Part shown: one piece after another, positions 24,701 through 37,049 of the stretch | Layout: each line of letters starts with the position of its first letter | How positions within the stretch are numbered: position 1 is the stretch's first letter | NCBI GenBank assembly: GCA_000507305.1 | Contig: DF239738.1 | Location: 4,195-68,194, forward strand | Length of the DNA stretch: 64,000 nt | Source: Breviolum minutum Mf 1.05b.01 | Taxonomy: Eukaryota; Sar; Dinophyceae; Suessiales; Symbiodiniaceae | Reading direction: 5' to 3' | The notes under the pieces: generated by a model | The model's input: the letters and a program-made list of their open reading frames with translations, nothing else | Told to the model about the DNA's origin: nothing | Database searches by the model: none | Translations under genes and position numbers: made by a program

Positions 24701-25892
24701 GGTCCCAGTATCCTGTGGGTGCCTGCACACCAAGATCGGATGCCGAAACGGTTGCGGAGGTGGATGAAGTGGACTTGGATCCTCCAAAGGATCCTGCGCC
24801 CATGCCACCATCTACAGTGCCAGCACCTCCCTTGAAGAGCACATCCTGTGTGGATGCACGAAGAGGGGAGTCAGTGTAGTTGCTCCAGTCACCCCATGCA
24901 GAGCCAGTCAGACCTAAGTCAGTACTTCAAGATGCTTCAAGATGCTTCAGCCAATGAGACAAAAATGAGACAAAAATGAGACANNNNNNNNNNNTCATGT
25001 TTCTTGCAAGCGCGCCTGGAAATTTGTAATATTCTGGTACAATGTAGCCCATCGTCGCATACATAGCTACACGTCCGTGCTTGATTTCCACTGCTCGACG
25101 CCTGTTGAACGTAGCTGCATCAGCTTTGGCGTTTAATCCGAGCGGGTCCCAGTATCCTGTGGGTGCCTGCACACCAAGATCGGATGCCGAAACGGTTGCG
25201 GAGGTGGATGAAGTGGACTTGGATCCTCCAAAGGATCCTGCGCCCATGCCACCATCTACAGTGCCAGCACCTCCCTTGAAGAGCACCTCCTGTGTGGATG
25301 CCTTTAGTCCCAGACTCTTCTTGCCCTTGCCTTTTCTGCCAACAATGAAAGCAGCACCGACTGCTGTCACTCCCAAGGCTGCACTTTGCATTCCAGGAGC
25401 TTGGCTTGGCAGTTCACCTTGGAAAGATATGCAAAAATTTACAAAACGACAACCTCCAGGTCTGGGGACGCATGAGCCAAGTGCCGAGTCAGCGTGGACT
25501 AAGTTTGGCAACAAGGCAACCACATGTCTGATGCTAAGTCGCTGCTGGTAGCACCACCACGGAGTGCGGCATTGATTTGGCCTTGGCATGTTTACCCAAG
25601 AGCACTTCATTTCGAAGTGGAAGACAAGGAGAGCAGCTAAATTCCAACTGTGCTCAGGAACCTGCTTTTTCTGCAATACATCAAATCGTCGAATTCAAAA
25701 CCGTAAACTAAGTATATGAGAGCAAACAAACGCATTCAAATTTGCATTCAAATTTGCATTCAAGCATCATTAAGCTGTGGTTTTTGTATACAGAAAAACT
25801 CTTCCCACTACACCTTGACTAAGTATACTAAGTATAGTAAGTGCAGGGCTAGCTTGAGTGGGCAGCACAAACGCGCTCTGTGAAAGGGCCAT
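21748..25892 (-). CDS. Chlorophyll a/c light-harvesting polyprotein (three or more units)
   Basis: Exons on the minus strand: 25892-25814, 25417-25016, assembly gap, 24913-24572, 24386-24319, 24097-23972, 23742-23619, 23451-23110, 22924-22857, 22635-22510, 22103-21980 and 21824-21748 (stop TGA). Each unit of about 220 residues has helix 1 (EIKHGRVAMYATMGYIVPEY), helix 2 (GWLQILWFIGLIEGSGFFSG), helix 3 (ELANGRLAMMAIIGMFFQDG) and the tail GSAWGDWSNYTDSPLRAS. The E..HGR and E..NGR chlorophyll-binding motifs are intact. The end of one unit and the start of the next share a single 342-nt exon, which shows that the units are translated as one chain. SPLRAS is the known spacer in dinoflagellate polyproteins. 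The protein acts in thylakoids, binding chlorophyll and peridinin. The N-terminal exon (SAFVLP) resembles a plastid-targeting region, but a classical signal peptide was not found, so the true start may lie further upstream. The final unit ends SNGRL. Confidence 0.93.
21960..24983. repeat. 1,462-bp direct repeat of light-harvesting units
   Basis: The exons and introns of the last two units are nearly identical at an offset of 1,462 bp (for example 22924 and 24386; 22635 and 24097; 23110 and 24572). Only scattered substitutions are seen, such as SDPTAKK against SDPAAKK. One intron of the 3' unit is 177 bp longer because of an internal repeat next to an N. Confidence 0.95.
22162..22520. other. 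Probable assembly duplication around a single N
   Basis: The 177 bases before the N at 22342 are almost exactly repeated after it (gtaagattcttgtggtttcc onward). The matching intron of the other unit (23971-23743) has only one copy. This looks like a contig-join artefact inside an intron and does not affect the exons. Confidence 0.75.
24984..24994. other. Assembly gap (11 N) inside the light-harvesting gene
   Basis: The gap sits in the intron after the first unit's helix-1 exon and jumps straight to the intron before a final exon. The exons for helices 2 and 3 of at least one unit are therefore missing. With near-identical units, whole extra units may have collapsed here. Confidence 0.9.
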
Positions 25893-25894
25893 GG

Positions 25895-27290
25895 CCTCAG
25901 GTACGGTGCTACAGGTGCTACGGCAGTACGGTGCAGCTTCGGCCCACCGAAAAATGGCCACCACTGAGTTCTACGCTGCTTCTGCACGCGTTCTACGAAT
26001 CGGAAAAAGATGAAAAAACGGAAGTCCCAGCCGCCCCGCTGTGGAAAGGGTGCAAACGAAAGTGCGGAATGTCACACAAAATGTGGAAAGTCAAAGGAAA
26101 AAACATATGCATCATGCAGTGTCATGCAGAACAAGAAGACACAAAAAAATGAGTGAAAAATGGGATGAGCTCCACGTGGCTCATATATGTTAAGTCTTTT
26201 CGCGTTGCGGCTTGGTCACATCGAGACAAACGTTGGCCCCGGTGGTGACTCCGTGTGAGCTCATCTTGTGACGTAAGTATTTAGAGATTAAAGTGTAATA
26301 TCATGTAATATCTGTGTATCTCAAGCATCTGGAAACTCAGCAAAAGCATATGCTACCTATTAGTAATACCGACCTGTCAAATTTCTTAGATTCTCGATCT
26401 CTTTTTGAAGTGCTGGGTCTTACAGGACCCCAGGTCATTGGATCGCACTTGATGGGGAACAATAGGAAAGTCTCAGTGTGTCACAAGGGTAGCACAGTAG
26501 TCACACTCAGTTCAAACAACAAACGTTGCTGTCAGAACAGAGGCCAAGTGGCGCAAGTGTGAAAGATGTCAAGATGCCTAAGGCATCACCAAAGATACCT
26601 GTCTGGATCTAGGTCATAATCAAATTGTCGTACTGCAATCAAATAGCTCAAATGTCTAGAGTCTAGTTCCGTTGATTCCATTTGTCAGTTTCGAGGTGAC
26701 ATCTGCGGAATCACCAGAGTTACCAAACAGGAGATCCTTCCAAATCCGAGCAAGCACCCATACTAAAACCATGCTTCGCGTTCTGAACGTGAAGCTTCTC
26801 TTTGCCCGTGCGCAGAAAGCACAGGTATCCTATGGTATCCTCACATCTGCAAAGACTGAAATGCAAAAACTAGTCTGGTTTCTGACAATATCTGAGAACA
26901 AATCAGATAATTGAGGACTTGGTGCTTTCAATGTTTCTTCAGTTACTGTTTCCTCCAATATTATTGGCGACATGCTTAGTACAAGACTCGACAGTGTTGT
27001 GGACTTCAGGGTTAGGCTCCAACGACGGCTTTGAATGCCTGCAGAGCTGCACAGAATCACATCCAAATCCAAGGCAACACAACCCACGTAAGCAACGTTC
27101 AAAACCCTTATGACATTCCACTATACTATACAGTTGGTAGAATTTCCTAATGTTAAACAACCAACCAGGCTCGACACTCACTGATGCAAGGCTGCTTCTT
27201 TGCTGGTGTGGCCCAAGACAGAATTGAACTGGACCTAGCTCAAATGTCTACTTATATTTATATCTTCATTTTGTATGACTATATCAACAT
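25895..27290. other. 5' flank of light-harvesting gene, unassigned
   Basis: The signal-peptide exon and promoter of the light-harvesting gene may lie just above 25,892. No spliced-leader sequence or TATA-like element is evident. Minus-strand frame 27102-26830 is open but unrecognised. Confidence 0.35.
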
Positions 27291-27294
27291 TGCA

Positions 27295-27660
27295 TTAATC
27301 CAAAACTGACCAGGCGATCCGTGCACAAGTTGTCTCCAAGAGATCCCTCCTCTCTTCTTGCGTTTCATGTTGACTGACATGACCAGAAGTTTTGCGCTTA
27401 GCAAGCCTGCTTGAACTCCTTGTAGGTGATCGAATAGTCTCGCGATTCAGCTCCCTCAGCCATGTTTGTTTTACATATCTCAAAGGACGTAAAGGACTAG
27501 CGTAGACCATCCTGTGATTTGCATACTGTACATCAACATACGGCAACCATCTTGTAAGAATCTTGTGCGGGAAGTCTGAGGCAAAATCGATCCTCAAATC
27601 CAAAGTGAACATTGAGGACCTGGCAGCTGGGTCGTAGATGAGACGTCGCTCCTTCACGTA
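27295..27660 (-). CDS. Hypothetical exon of about 120 codons
   Basis: A single open frame starts near KERRLIYDPAARSS and ends with a stop at 27295. It is one of the longer minus-strand frames outside known genes, rich in Arg, Ser and Thr, with RSPTRSSSRLAKRK as a basic stretch. No family recognised. The 5' limit is uncertain: a GAG|AAG junction at about 27667 or a longer upstream frame are both possible. It may equally be a chance frame. Confidence 0.3.
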   Translation of the reverse strand, partial: YVKERRLIYDPAARSSMFTLDLRIDFASDFPHKILTRWLPYVDVQYANHRMVYASPLRPLRYVKQTWLRELNRETIRSPTRSSSRLAKRKTSGHVSQHETQEERRDLLETTCARIAWSVLD

Positions 27661-28077
27661 CTTCTCTTTGTTGCCACACTCAGTGAGCCAACGTATTTGA
27701 GATACAAAGATGCAAAATCACACAAAATATTCCGAGTCGGAATTGGTTGGATACGTGCCAAATAGGTCGACTGACTGCAACTTAGAGACGTAGTAAACCT
27801 TTTCATGGGCAAGCCAGCACGAGATGTCTCCTGCAAAGACTGATGGGGTAGATCACCGAAGGTGGAATCACAGTGGACACTGGATGCTTGAATCTTGAAG
27901 AAACAAATCAGGGCATCACAAAAATACGTACAATGATATAGACTATACAACATACAATCTACCAAAAAAAATACGACCAAAGTAAGTTTGGAACACAATT
28001 CCGAGTTAGGAAGTCTTTAAACCTAGTGAAATAGTTCACTCATGAAATAGATCAATATAGTTCTGCCAAAGAATAGT

Positions 28078-28480
28078 TCAGTCAAGGAATAGTTCAGTCA
28101 AAGGAACAGCTGAAGGAATAATGCAGTGAGTCAAGGGGTAGGTCCGTAAAGGTGTATTTCCGTCAAGGTAAGGAATTGTTCTGTCCAGGAAAAGCCCCGT
28201 CAATGAAGAGCGCATTGATGTTGGAGAGTCACTTTTGGTGGTAAGCGTGCAATATTTGGTGAAGTTGGCGTGATGTTGGAGTGTCACTTGTCTTTTCTGT
28301 CACATCTTGGCGCATCAATTTCGTGGCAGGCGCAATACTTGGTGAGGTTGCAATGTCACTTTTTTGTTGCACGGGCAATAATTGGTGGTGGATTGTAACT
28401 TGGCGCGGCAGGCGCAATATTTGGTGAAGTTGCAGTCTCACTTTTCGTGGCAAGTAAAAAATTTGGTTACGTTGCAGTGT
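28078..28480. repeat. Imperfect minisatellite (GGCAATATTTGGTGAAGTTGC type)
   Basis: Words such as gcgcaatatttggtgaagtt and gcagtctcacttt recur about every 48-60 bp between 28,210 and 28,480. Before them, gaatagttcagtcaa is repeated near 28,070-28,110. The ORFs here are repeat-driven. Confidence 0.7.
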
Positions 28481-28714
28481 CTGTTGGTTAAAGTTTGTCG
28501 AACAAGGTACATCAAACCTTGCATCCCACAGGTTGCTCCGCGCAGTGTACTGGATGTGTAAGTTTTACGTGCCACGACCATCAAACATGAATGACGTAGT
28601 TCCAGTGCGTTTTGCACAACTAGCCTGTTCCGCGCACTAGTGCCAGAGCAATACTTTGTAGTACGGAGTAATGCTGGATTTTGCTGCGACATGGGCTCTC
28701 TGTAGTGCACATCA

Positions 28715-28890
28715 CAGCCTCACATCACATCACACGACATGACGTCACATCACATCACATCACATAACATGACATCACATAACATGACATCTTGCAACCA
28801 AGCACATTGCCTGTCCTCACGTCCCCTTGGAACCAAACACATGGCATCATACCACATCACATGACAGCACATCACATCACCACCACCAAC
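28715..28890. repeat. (CACAT)n/(CATGA)n pentanucleotide-like repeat
   Basis: Runs of cacatcacatcacat mixed with aacatgacat and catgacgtcac. It is low-complexity on both strands. Confidence 0.85.
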
Positions 28891-29050
28891 ACAACTAGCC
28901 ACCATCAAAACACCAACACTAGACAGACCGGTTATTTTCCCCCTGAAACTTCTGCCCCCGGCTCGCCCGGGAACCACTCACTAGTGTAACAAGTAGTAAC
29001 AAGCATCAAGAAAAAGCTTTGAATAATGTGCCTCTTTGAATGTGCCGCGC

Positions 29051-29087
29051 CTTTGGGAAAGCCATCGATGAACTCTGGAATCTCAAC
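29051..29087 (-). CDS. Possible 37-nt exon (VEIPEFIDGFPK)
   Basis: A short block flanked by CATTCAG on its 5' side and a GC donor (GCGCGG) on its 3' side encodes VEIPEFIDGFPK. EIPEF resembles the end of an EF-hand loop in dinoflagellate calcium-binding proteins, but the exon is too short to assign and its partners were not found. Confidence 0.25.
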
Positions 29088-29821
29088 CTGAATGAGCAGA
29101 AGCGGAGGGGATCACAATTCCAATGTCATGGCACAGAGCTACTTTTCCAAAGACAGCACTACTGGAAACTGACATGCGTCGCCGTCAAAAGTCCTTAAAT
29201 GAGAAAAGGTCGTGCGATCCTCAACTATGTACTAGGGAATTGCTTGAGAAAATGTGCATGAAATGATATGAAATGTAGATAATATCTAAACCTAAACTGA
29301 CTTCTGATCGCTATAAAGGTGGTATGATGGTATGACTATTGCCCTGCCCAAGGAAAGAAACTAGACTCTTGACGGGCTGTTTTGGGGACGAGTCTGTCCC
29401 TCTATCATAGTTCAGTTATAGTGATATCATGGCCTAATATGCAGCCCAGTCACACTGGGATCTTCAGCCTGCTTCCTTGGGGCAAGCCAGCCGGATCAGC
29501 ATCTGATGCTGGACAAGCAACATGAATATCCAATGTACAAGCCTTTGAAAGTCTGGTTTAGCTGCTCTAATCTACGCCCGTGCAACGCGCTTCAAGGGCC
29601 AAATCACACTTGAGAGCTTTCAAATCCATTGCCTTCATTTTTCTTGTATATCGTTCTTTCATAGAAAAAGGGCAACTGTTGAATCCTAAAATTGTATGGT
29701 ATGTAGAATTCCTCCTCTGTATGCTGAAATTGATTAATTACATTTAATTACACTGTTCGTTTCACAGCTTCTCGGGTCCTGACCAAACGAGCGCTCATGA
29801 GAGCTTACGAGTGCTCCAGTT

Positions 29822-32087
29822 TTAGCATCTGTATCTGCTGTCAAGCTTCTCTTTGGCCTCTGCAATAAGCTCCTCCATCTCCTGTCACGCGGGAGTTGTG
29901 AACACCATGGGATGGAATGCCAATCTAACATGTTAGTCAAAGTATCACAGCAGTATGTCACTGTCTTTGCCTCGTCTGTCAAGCGTCTCTTCTTCTTTTT
30001 CTTTGCCTTTTGCACCTGCAGTTGCCATGAACCCCTTCTGCATCCCATGGATCTCGAAGATATTCAAATTTTCATGGGTGTTCTTCCCTGCTTTCACATG
30101 TCGCATAGCATACTGAAGCACCAGGTCTCAGAGTATCCGGTGCGGCCAGGACACGTCAATCAAGTCGAAGACTTCTTTCCTTATGGCGGAAAGTTCAAGG
30201 GCTGGTGAATGTGTGCCTTTTCAACATTCAGAAAACATGTGATATTTCATAGTGCATACAGTAGTGATACTTCACAGTGCATACACCATGAATACATGAG
30301 ATGGCACATTGGTGTATTGTCCTTTCACCTCAACATGATGTTGAAAGAGGAATGACTTTGCGCGTGCAACCATGGACTCAATGGAAGACTACAATCTCCG
30401 TTTACAGACCAGGTGACAGCATGTCATCGTCCAGGTCATAACCCAAAGATGAAGTGGCCCTGAAGTGCAGCGCTTTTTCGAGCGTTGGATGAAAGTACAT
30501 GGTGTGTAGTGGCTATCACTCCTTGTTGGTGCTCGTTGCTATTCATGACTTGTCAAAACCCATGACATTTTTTTAGCTCATTGAAGCTCATGAAGCTTGG
30601 TATACGTAGTATACTTGCTGCATACCAAGTCTCGACTTAAACTCGGTGAAGGAAATCTTGCCGCTGCCGTTTTCTTGGTGCAGTTTTCATGCAGAAGCTA
30701 TTCTATCTGAACTCCACGTATTTAGAATGCTGGGATGAATCACAAGAAATCCAATGCTTACACAATGCAGGTTTGAGATGTTTTGTCGTGCATCAATGCA
30801 TCAAGGTCGCCATCCATCTTTTTGAAGATGTCCTCGGCAAACACGTCAACTCAGTATCCATCACCCGACAAAGCCTAGGCCTCCTGGGCATCCTCCATCC
30901 TCTGGCATCCTGAAATGCTTCATGCTTCAATCCTGTCCAACTTCTCAACACGTCTGACACGTCTCAAGCTAAAAGATGCCATGACACTTTCAACTTTGTC
31001 GGCTTCTCACCTTTGCTGTCATGAAAAAAGTGAAGCATGTGCAGCACACGAGCTTGCAGTGCAGTCCATACCACTGTTTGATTTCCAAGTGACCTTCCGC
31101 AGGTGGAGCTTCCTTCAGTTCTTGGATAAATTCCATGAATTCCGTCATTGCCTGAGAGGCATGGAATCCGCACTAATATGGCACGACTGGTGCCGTGAAT
31201 GTCGACCCCCGACCTGCCTCTGCAGGCGTGGAGGGGCCGTCAAAGACTTTCTTTGTTATCACCGTCGCCTGAGCACAAATGGATACAAATGGTACAGATA
31301 CCATTTTTTAATATTTTATGAATCATTATTCTGTTCGTGTACCGCCACAAGAAGATTTCATGATTGTATGACTTTATCCACATACTCTAAATGTCCGTTT
31401 AAATCTACATCATTTCGACTATCGGTTCATTTTTGTATCAATATCTTTCAGTAGTGTATAGAATCTGGTAAAATGACCATTCAAACTTAAAGCCTGAAAA
31501 TTAGGTCACAGCATCACGTTTGCTCGTCGAGTATTGATGATCAGCGATGATCAGTTGATCAGATATTGTTGGGTATTGTGTAGATGTTCCCTTCTTCAAT
31601 CCGGCCTCTGCGCTTCCATGGAAGAGCCACCGGATGAACTCTGTGTAAGACACGCGTTCGTCGCTGTTCGTATCCTCAGTGGCTGTCAATAACCAGCACG
31701 TCACCTATTGTCTGTATTTGTAATCAGTTGCATGCGTGTTCCGATTTTGCGTGTCGTGGGACAACCGTGGACAATTACATGCAGACACAATCTCGCAAGT
31801 CAAGCGTTCTCAGTTTTTGTTAAAAAAAACAAGACTGGCTGCACAAAACTCAAGCCCAGTGACCATGACCTTGTAAATCTTGGTCACCTGCACAACTTGA
31901 CGCAATGCGACAAAGCAGTTTGACTCCGAATCCAAAGCCCAAATGCATTGCCAAACAACTCTTCCACATGGTTCATCATGTTTCCAGGTTTTCCATGGTT
32001 TAGGTGCTCTATTGCGCTGAGGAGCGTCTGCAGTCTTCAAGCCAACACCGCACAAGGCACGGCGAAGTTCATCTGTGCTCAGCGTGC
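29822..32087 (-). CDS. EF-hand calcium-binding protein (multi-exon, 5' end missing)
   Basis: Minus-strand exons in order: from 32087 (TLSTDELRRALCGVGLK, second half of an EF-hand); from 31674 (DTNSDERVSYTEFIRWLF, a full loop with D1, N3, D5 and E12); 31151-31094 (AMTEFMEFIQELKEAPPAE); about 30825-30795 (DIFKKMDGDLD); about 30675-30610 (ENGSGKISFTEFKSRL, a loop ending in E12); about 30195-30155 (ELSAIRKEVFDLID); about 30015-29940 (lysine-rich KAKKKKKRRL); and 29881-29822 (EMEELIAEAKEKLDSRYRC, stop TAA). EF-hand loops bind calcium and the protein is probably a soluble sensor. Joining some exons needs splice choices I could not settle, so two neighbouring genes cannot be excluded. The 5' exon or exons above 32,087 were not found. 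31151-31094 has clean AG|GC and G|GT borders. Confidence 0.6.
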
Positions 32088-32339
32088 CTGGCCAAATCTG
32101 CTGCAAATGAAAGTCGAAGAGGCTCAGAGCGCCAACATGTTCCCACCGAAAATATATCTCTACCTCGATCATCAAAATCATTATGCAAACATCACTGTGG
32201 ATAACTGTGTAAAAGACACGTTCCCGCGCCGTCACAGTTCGAGTCAAACCTGTTGAAGAGAGCTTGCAGGCTCTCCTAAGCTTTTTGATGCGTTTGGCAT
32301 GTAAGAGGTTCAAATCCACCAAAAGGAAAAGCCACAAGA

Positions 32340-35300
32340 CCAGCGTTCAAAACCCTTGCGACATTACATTCCACTGGTTGGTCGATAGGGATCCTTTCAC
32401 TGGCTTGTAATCCTCATGTAACTGGTTAACTGGTTATAGCGGGCGTCTCGCGGGTTCGTGTCATGTCAAAGTGAGACCGGTCACCAGGCAAGCCGGCTTA
32501 TACTCCCTTACATAAACTGACTAACATCAAATCATCCGGGTTTTGGGTCACTGCTTACAAGGACTCCAGGGCTCAACAAATACAGTATGCGAACGGATCA
32601 CGCAATGAATCATCCTAAAGTAGAGGGTTGGCACAACGAAAAACGCATGCCTTCAAAGAAAGTCATGCTTTAATGTAACTGGGAATCCGCACCTTCTGAG
32701 CCCATTCTTCCAAAGTGCCCATGTCCTTCCTGTGACAGTGCTTGCGATATGCCAACAAGGGAAACACCTCGGAAACCTTTAGCAATGTGCACAATGGCAA
32801 GTGCTTGAGCCTGACAGCTACATCCACATGAAGTTCTGAGCTTCGCAATTCTACGTACAACAAAGACAGGTCTCACGAAAAACGAACCAAGTCTTTCAGT
32901 CTTTTCTAGTGTGTTACATCCCACTGCAAGAGTCCTGATATCATCGGTCAAGTTTGAAACGCGCCCGTTTTCCGAGACGCACTTCATGTCGGCGTATGTC
33001 GGCCATCTTGGCCCATGGCCTATGCGATCCTCCATCATTTCCAGAATTGCCACCTCGGTGTTTTCAAAAAGACGTTTCCAACGACACTTTTTAAAGGGAC
33101 CTTAAACCTCGAGTTTTCTTAACCAGTTAACCACTAGAAAGTTGCGGAAAGGGGCCATGCTTTCGGCAAAAAGCGGATGCTGAAGGCTTCACCTTGGTAA
33201 ATTGGAGAATCATGGATTCATGGATCACAGTCATTCAGAGTCCTTTCAAGAGGAAAAAATGAGAAATTTAGCAAAGACACCAGAAAACTGACATTTTCAG
33301 TCATGATCAGTCATCTTCAGCATGTGCTGCTTGTAGTTTTGATGTAATGATGCATTGCGTGAGGTAGCTTGCGACAGAATGATTCGTTGATTGTTTTTGG
33401 AATATTTGCAGTACAATGTGACAATGTACAAGATGGCAGAATGGCAGAATGCTGCAGAGTTACATCCATGGTCACTGGGCCATTGTCCAGTGGCTTCACA
33501 ATCTTTGTGCGAATCCAGGATAGCTCCTCAATTTGAGGACCCTTCAATCCACTTCACTTCCTGTGATTCCAAATTCCAAAAGGGGAGGAGAGGGCCTTGT
33601 GATCAGCCAAGCAACTTCGAGATGCTTCGTCAAAAAAGAGTTCAGTGCGAAAGTCCTGGACACGGCGCAACACTGTTGTAGCAACCAATTCATATGAAGC
33701 ACATTGAAGCACCACAAATACCATGAAATACCACACCTAAACTTAAACCACAATGGTACAGTGCTGCTGAAGAAGTTCTTTGACTTCTGACTGGACTCAT
33801 CACATCTCCAGGACTCCAGGACTCTCTCCTTGGTCCGTGCTCTCACCCAAATGTAGTCAATCTTGAGGCCTCACGATCAATGAATCAATCCAACCAACTC
33901 GAGACTCGAGACAGATTCGGATCTGCCTGGCCTTGGTCCGGCGTTTGAGCCTGAGCACCAAACATCCTCTTTGAAATGAATTTGAATGAAAATGAATGTC
34001 ACAGGATGTTTTCACGATTCGAAATGTTTCAAAATGAATTGTGTTTGAATTATTTTGAATTGATGTCTTTCAAGGAATTTGATGACTTTTGATTGCTTCA
34101 ATTGCAGTTTCTGAACCTTTTCAAAGTTGCACAAAACTCTGAAAGCACCTTTGAATTTCTACAGCAACTTTGGTTCTTGTCGGAGTGTTTCGCGCCTGTT
34201 TGTTGGCTGGTCGCGAAACCTGAGGAAGATCTGGTGCCCTTCGTAGGGTCGAGTGCCTCAACTCTGCAAAGCAACGAAAGCAACGAAAGCAAATCATACC
34301 TGGATGACCCTGGAAATTTTGGACGCCGGAAGATAGCCAGACCATGCCAGACATCTCGACAGGTCGCGTATTGACACTTGGAGATTTACTTATCAAATGT
34401 CTGGAGTTAGAATGTAGAAGCAAATACATACTCTAGTGGAACAAAAATTCACATTAAATGGGTTCACGGTTCACCTTTGATTCGTATGCGTTTCTCAAGC
34501 ATTTCTCGAGACATGCCAAGGGATGAAAAATCTGAGTCCCACACTGGCCTTCAAATGGGCAAGGCACTGAGCCTGGCACCAAGATGTTGCGCAAAATTCA
34601 GGGAAGACCGGAAGACGTCGAGTTTTCTCGGCTCGTCCCTCCACACCTCCCCTTTTCGCTTCAATTTAGCACAAAATTCTGCTCAAATCCCACTTCAAAA
34701 GAGCAAGCCTGCACTTCTCTCCTGAAAGTCTTCATTGAAGTCAGCCTGAAATACAGCATGACATAGCAGCCTTGACCATGACCGGTTTCGGGGAACCCGC
34801 TCGAGGTTGTCAAATGCAGCTGCAAGTTGCACCAAAACTTCCCGGGTTGAGTCCATGTGATTAGAGATGTATAACATGTGGGAAGAGTATGGAAAAATGA
34901 GACCTGGAGCCAAGGCACGGTAATGACCTCAATTTGGGCAGTGCCCTCTGCACCAAAAGCACCGAATGCGTCCAGTTGCTCCTGATTCCGACCTCCAACG
35001 AAGTTCAGGAAGCACAAAGCAATATTTGCACGTACACACTGCACCAGCCAACAGCAGGTAAACGCTTCATGGTTGAAAATACCGACGCAACATCATCAAA
35101 TCCGTTAAAATCGATTAAAATCCTGTAGATAAGCTTGGAGCGTTGGAGGGAAACCACATCTGCATGATCAACCCGATCAAAAGGATGTGCTTTGACCATC
35201 TCCACCATATTACTGTAAACCACACGTGTTTCTCACATGAAAACTGGATCACCAATGATCACCATTCAATTTAGCAAACAGCTGTGCAGCCTCTCATGTG

Positions 35301-35640
35301 TCCAGTGACCACACGAATGCGTGCACCGCAAGGATGCTCAAAATCGAGACCTTCAGGAGATGAAGAGAGGTCTAGAGATGTCTAGAGTCTAGAAGCTCGG
35401 TCAAAATTCCTCTCTGCAACGTGCAAGCAGTGCAAGTGTTGTTTCAATCTTGATCATCGAATCATCGTCTTGTCCTGTCTTAGCTATCCAATCTATCCAG
35501 GGTCTGAAATCTCGACCAACCTTGCCTCCAAATATCACTTTGCCTCCACAGGGCACGTCTCATCAACGTGCAAGTCCAGCTCTTGCTGGGTCGAAACAAG
35601 GCATCTGGAAAGTGTTGCTCTTGATAACTTGATACAAGTC
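32340..35640. other. Unassigned region with candidate exons
   Basis: Minus-strand frames with plausible coding composition are 33053-32880 (EMMEDRIGHGPRWPTYADM), 32863-32663, and 35000-34905 (GGRNQEQLDAFGAFGAEG then TAQIEV). None matches a family I can name. The last could belong to the 3' part of the phosphatase-like gene upstream of it on this strand, but no GDFN-type motif in a proper context was found to prove it. Confidence 0.3.
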
Positions 35641-35642
35641 AT

Positions 35643-37045
35643 TCATTCATCAATTTCTGGCAGTTTGTCAACGTCGCCTTTGAAATCGCGCTCTGACCAT
35701 GATGGGGCGGAAGCACAAACTGTCTTCTTCACAGCAATGACTAGACCTGGTGAAGATGCGCCACGATGGATAATCCCAAAGCACCCATATTTCACTGCAT
35801 TCGTTCTGTCCTGAACACAGAACGGCATGAATCCCAAAAAAGAAAGAAAAAGAGGCAGGACTTGCACACAAGGCACCATCTGGTGGGCGCCCAGCCACCG
35901 GGTGCTTGAAGTACTGCGATGTGTACTCGGGACCCAAATCCTCATCCAGATGATCTAGGACATAGTGCCAGGTAGTGCCATGAAAGTATCCCAAGCCGTG
36001 ACACATTCAAAATGGTTCAAAACCAGCTGAGGAAGCTTGTTTTGGCTTGAGAACAAGTAAGACAGACTGTTAAGACATAAAGCACTAAAGTGCCACAGCT
36101 TCTCAGCTGTGCATCTGCATCATACTTTTGCGAAAAGACAGAAAAGTCTTTAAAAAAAAACAAGAAAATATCCACAAAGACTGAAAGCTGCCACGAGTCA
36201 GCTACGATCCTCAGAATCTGTTGCGCATTTCTTTGCTAGAAGCACTTGCACCGCAAACATCAGTAAAAAATCCACAAAATTCACAGTTCTCTCGAAATGT
36301 TCTCAGATCTGACTCAATTTTAGCATATCTAGACATGTCGAAGCCCAGGAACGAGTCAAGATCTGTTCTCTCAACCTCTTGAAGACAAAGCACATCAAAC
36401 TGCGCTTGCTTCAGAATATCCTGAGCTAGAACATATCAATTGAGAATCTCCACAAAATGATGTGCAATATCGAAACCGCGCAAACAAAACAAATCGTCAT
36501 GCGATGTCATGGCATGCCATGTCATTCAGGTACTCTGCTGATCCCTTTAGCATGACGTCAGCAGCTGAGATCTTCCAATCCAAGTGCTGAGAGTATGCAT
36601 CTCTACACCTTTTTGTTCTGAGAGTCTCTCATAGCAGGCCATCTCAAAGCCCTGGCAGAAGGAGCTGTCAAAACGGTTCCAACCCTTTCAATTCTTCGAT
36701 GCATCACATAATACGACATGTTTATGTTTGCTAGTATATAGTCTCTCTGTCTATATATATATATAACATAGAAATATAAGTCAGTGTATGCAAATACATA
36801 TTCTATGGAACTGATCTCAACACACATGAAATTCTATGTGCCTTTTCAGGCGTCCAAAACATTCTCACCAGAAGGTACCACAAGCCAGAAGCTCCAGTTC
36901 GAATTGCCATTGGCATCCATGCCCTGCAGCTCCTGACATAAGTTCTCAAACACGCGCACAGAATTTGATGGAATTTGCGCTGCTGGGTCGTACTCCTTCC
37001 ATTTCACAGCATAGGTCGGGCAAAGCCTCAGGGATTCACCATCCA
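35643..37045 (-). CDS. Endonuclease/exonuclease/phosphatase (CCR4/nocturnin-like) protein, partial
   Basis: Several minus-strand exons fit the EEP fold in order: about 37045-36900 (CPTYAVKWKEYDPAA and GMDANGNSNWSF), about 36652-36627 (ALRWPAMR), from 36420 (DILKQAQFDVLCLQEVE, with the catalytic glutamate in LQEVE), about 35970-35877 (DLGPEYTSQYFKHP and GRPPDG) and from 35746 (LVIAVKKTVCASAP). In this superfamily NW..R.P.....L.....D..CLQEV is followed by Y..K....DG.A. The 35877/35746 junction is G|GT to AG|GT and restores the glycine of PDG. Members include mRNA deadenylases and 2',5'-phosphodiesterases; which one this is cannot be said. The C-terminal catalytic GDFN and SDH motifs were not located, and the exact borders of the first two exons are unsure. 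Confidence 0.65.
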
Positions 37046-37049
37046 AAGA

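Noticed and set aside
23175-25551. Plus-strand ORFs of 80-156 codons across the light-harvesting region
   Set aside because: Antisense shadows of the minus-strand exons, repeated with the units.
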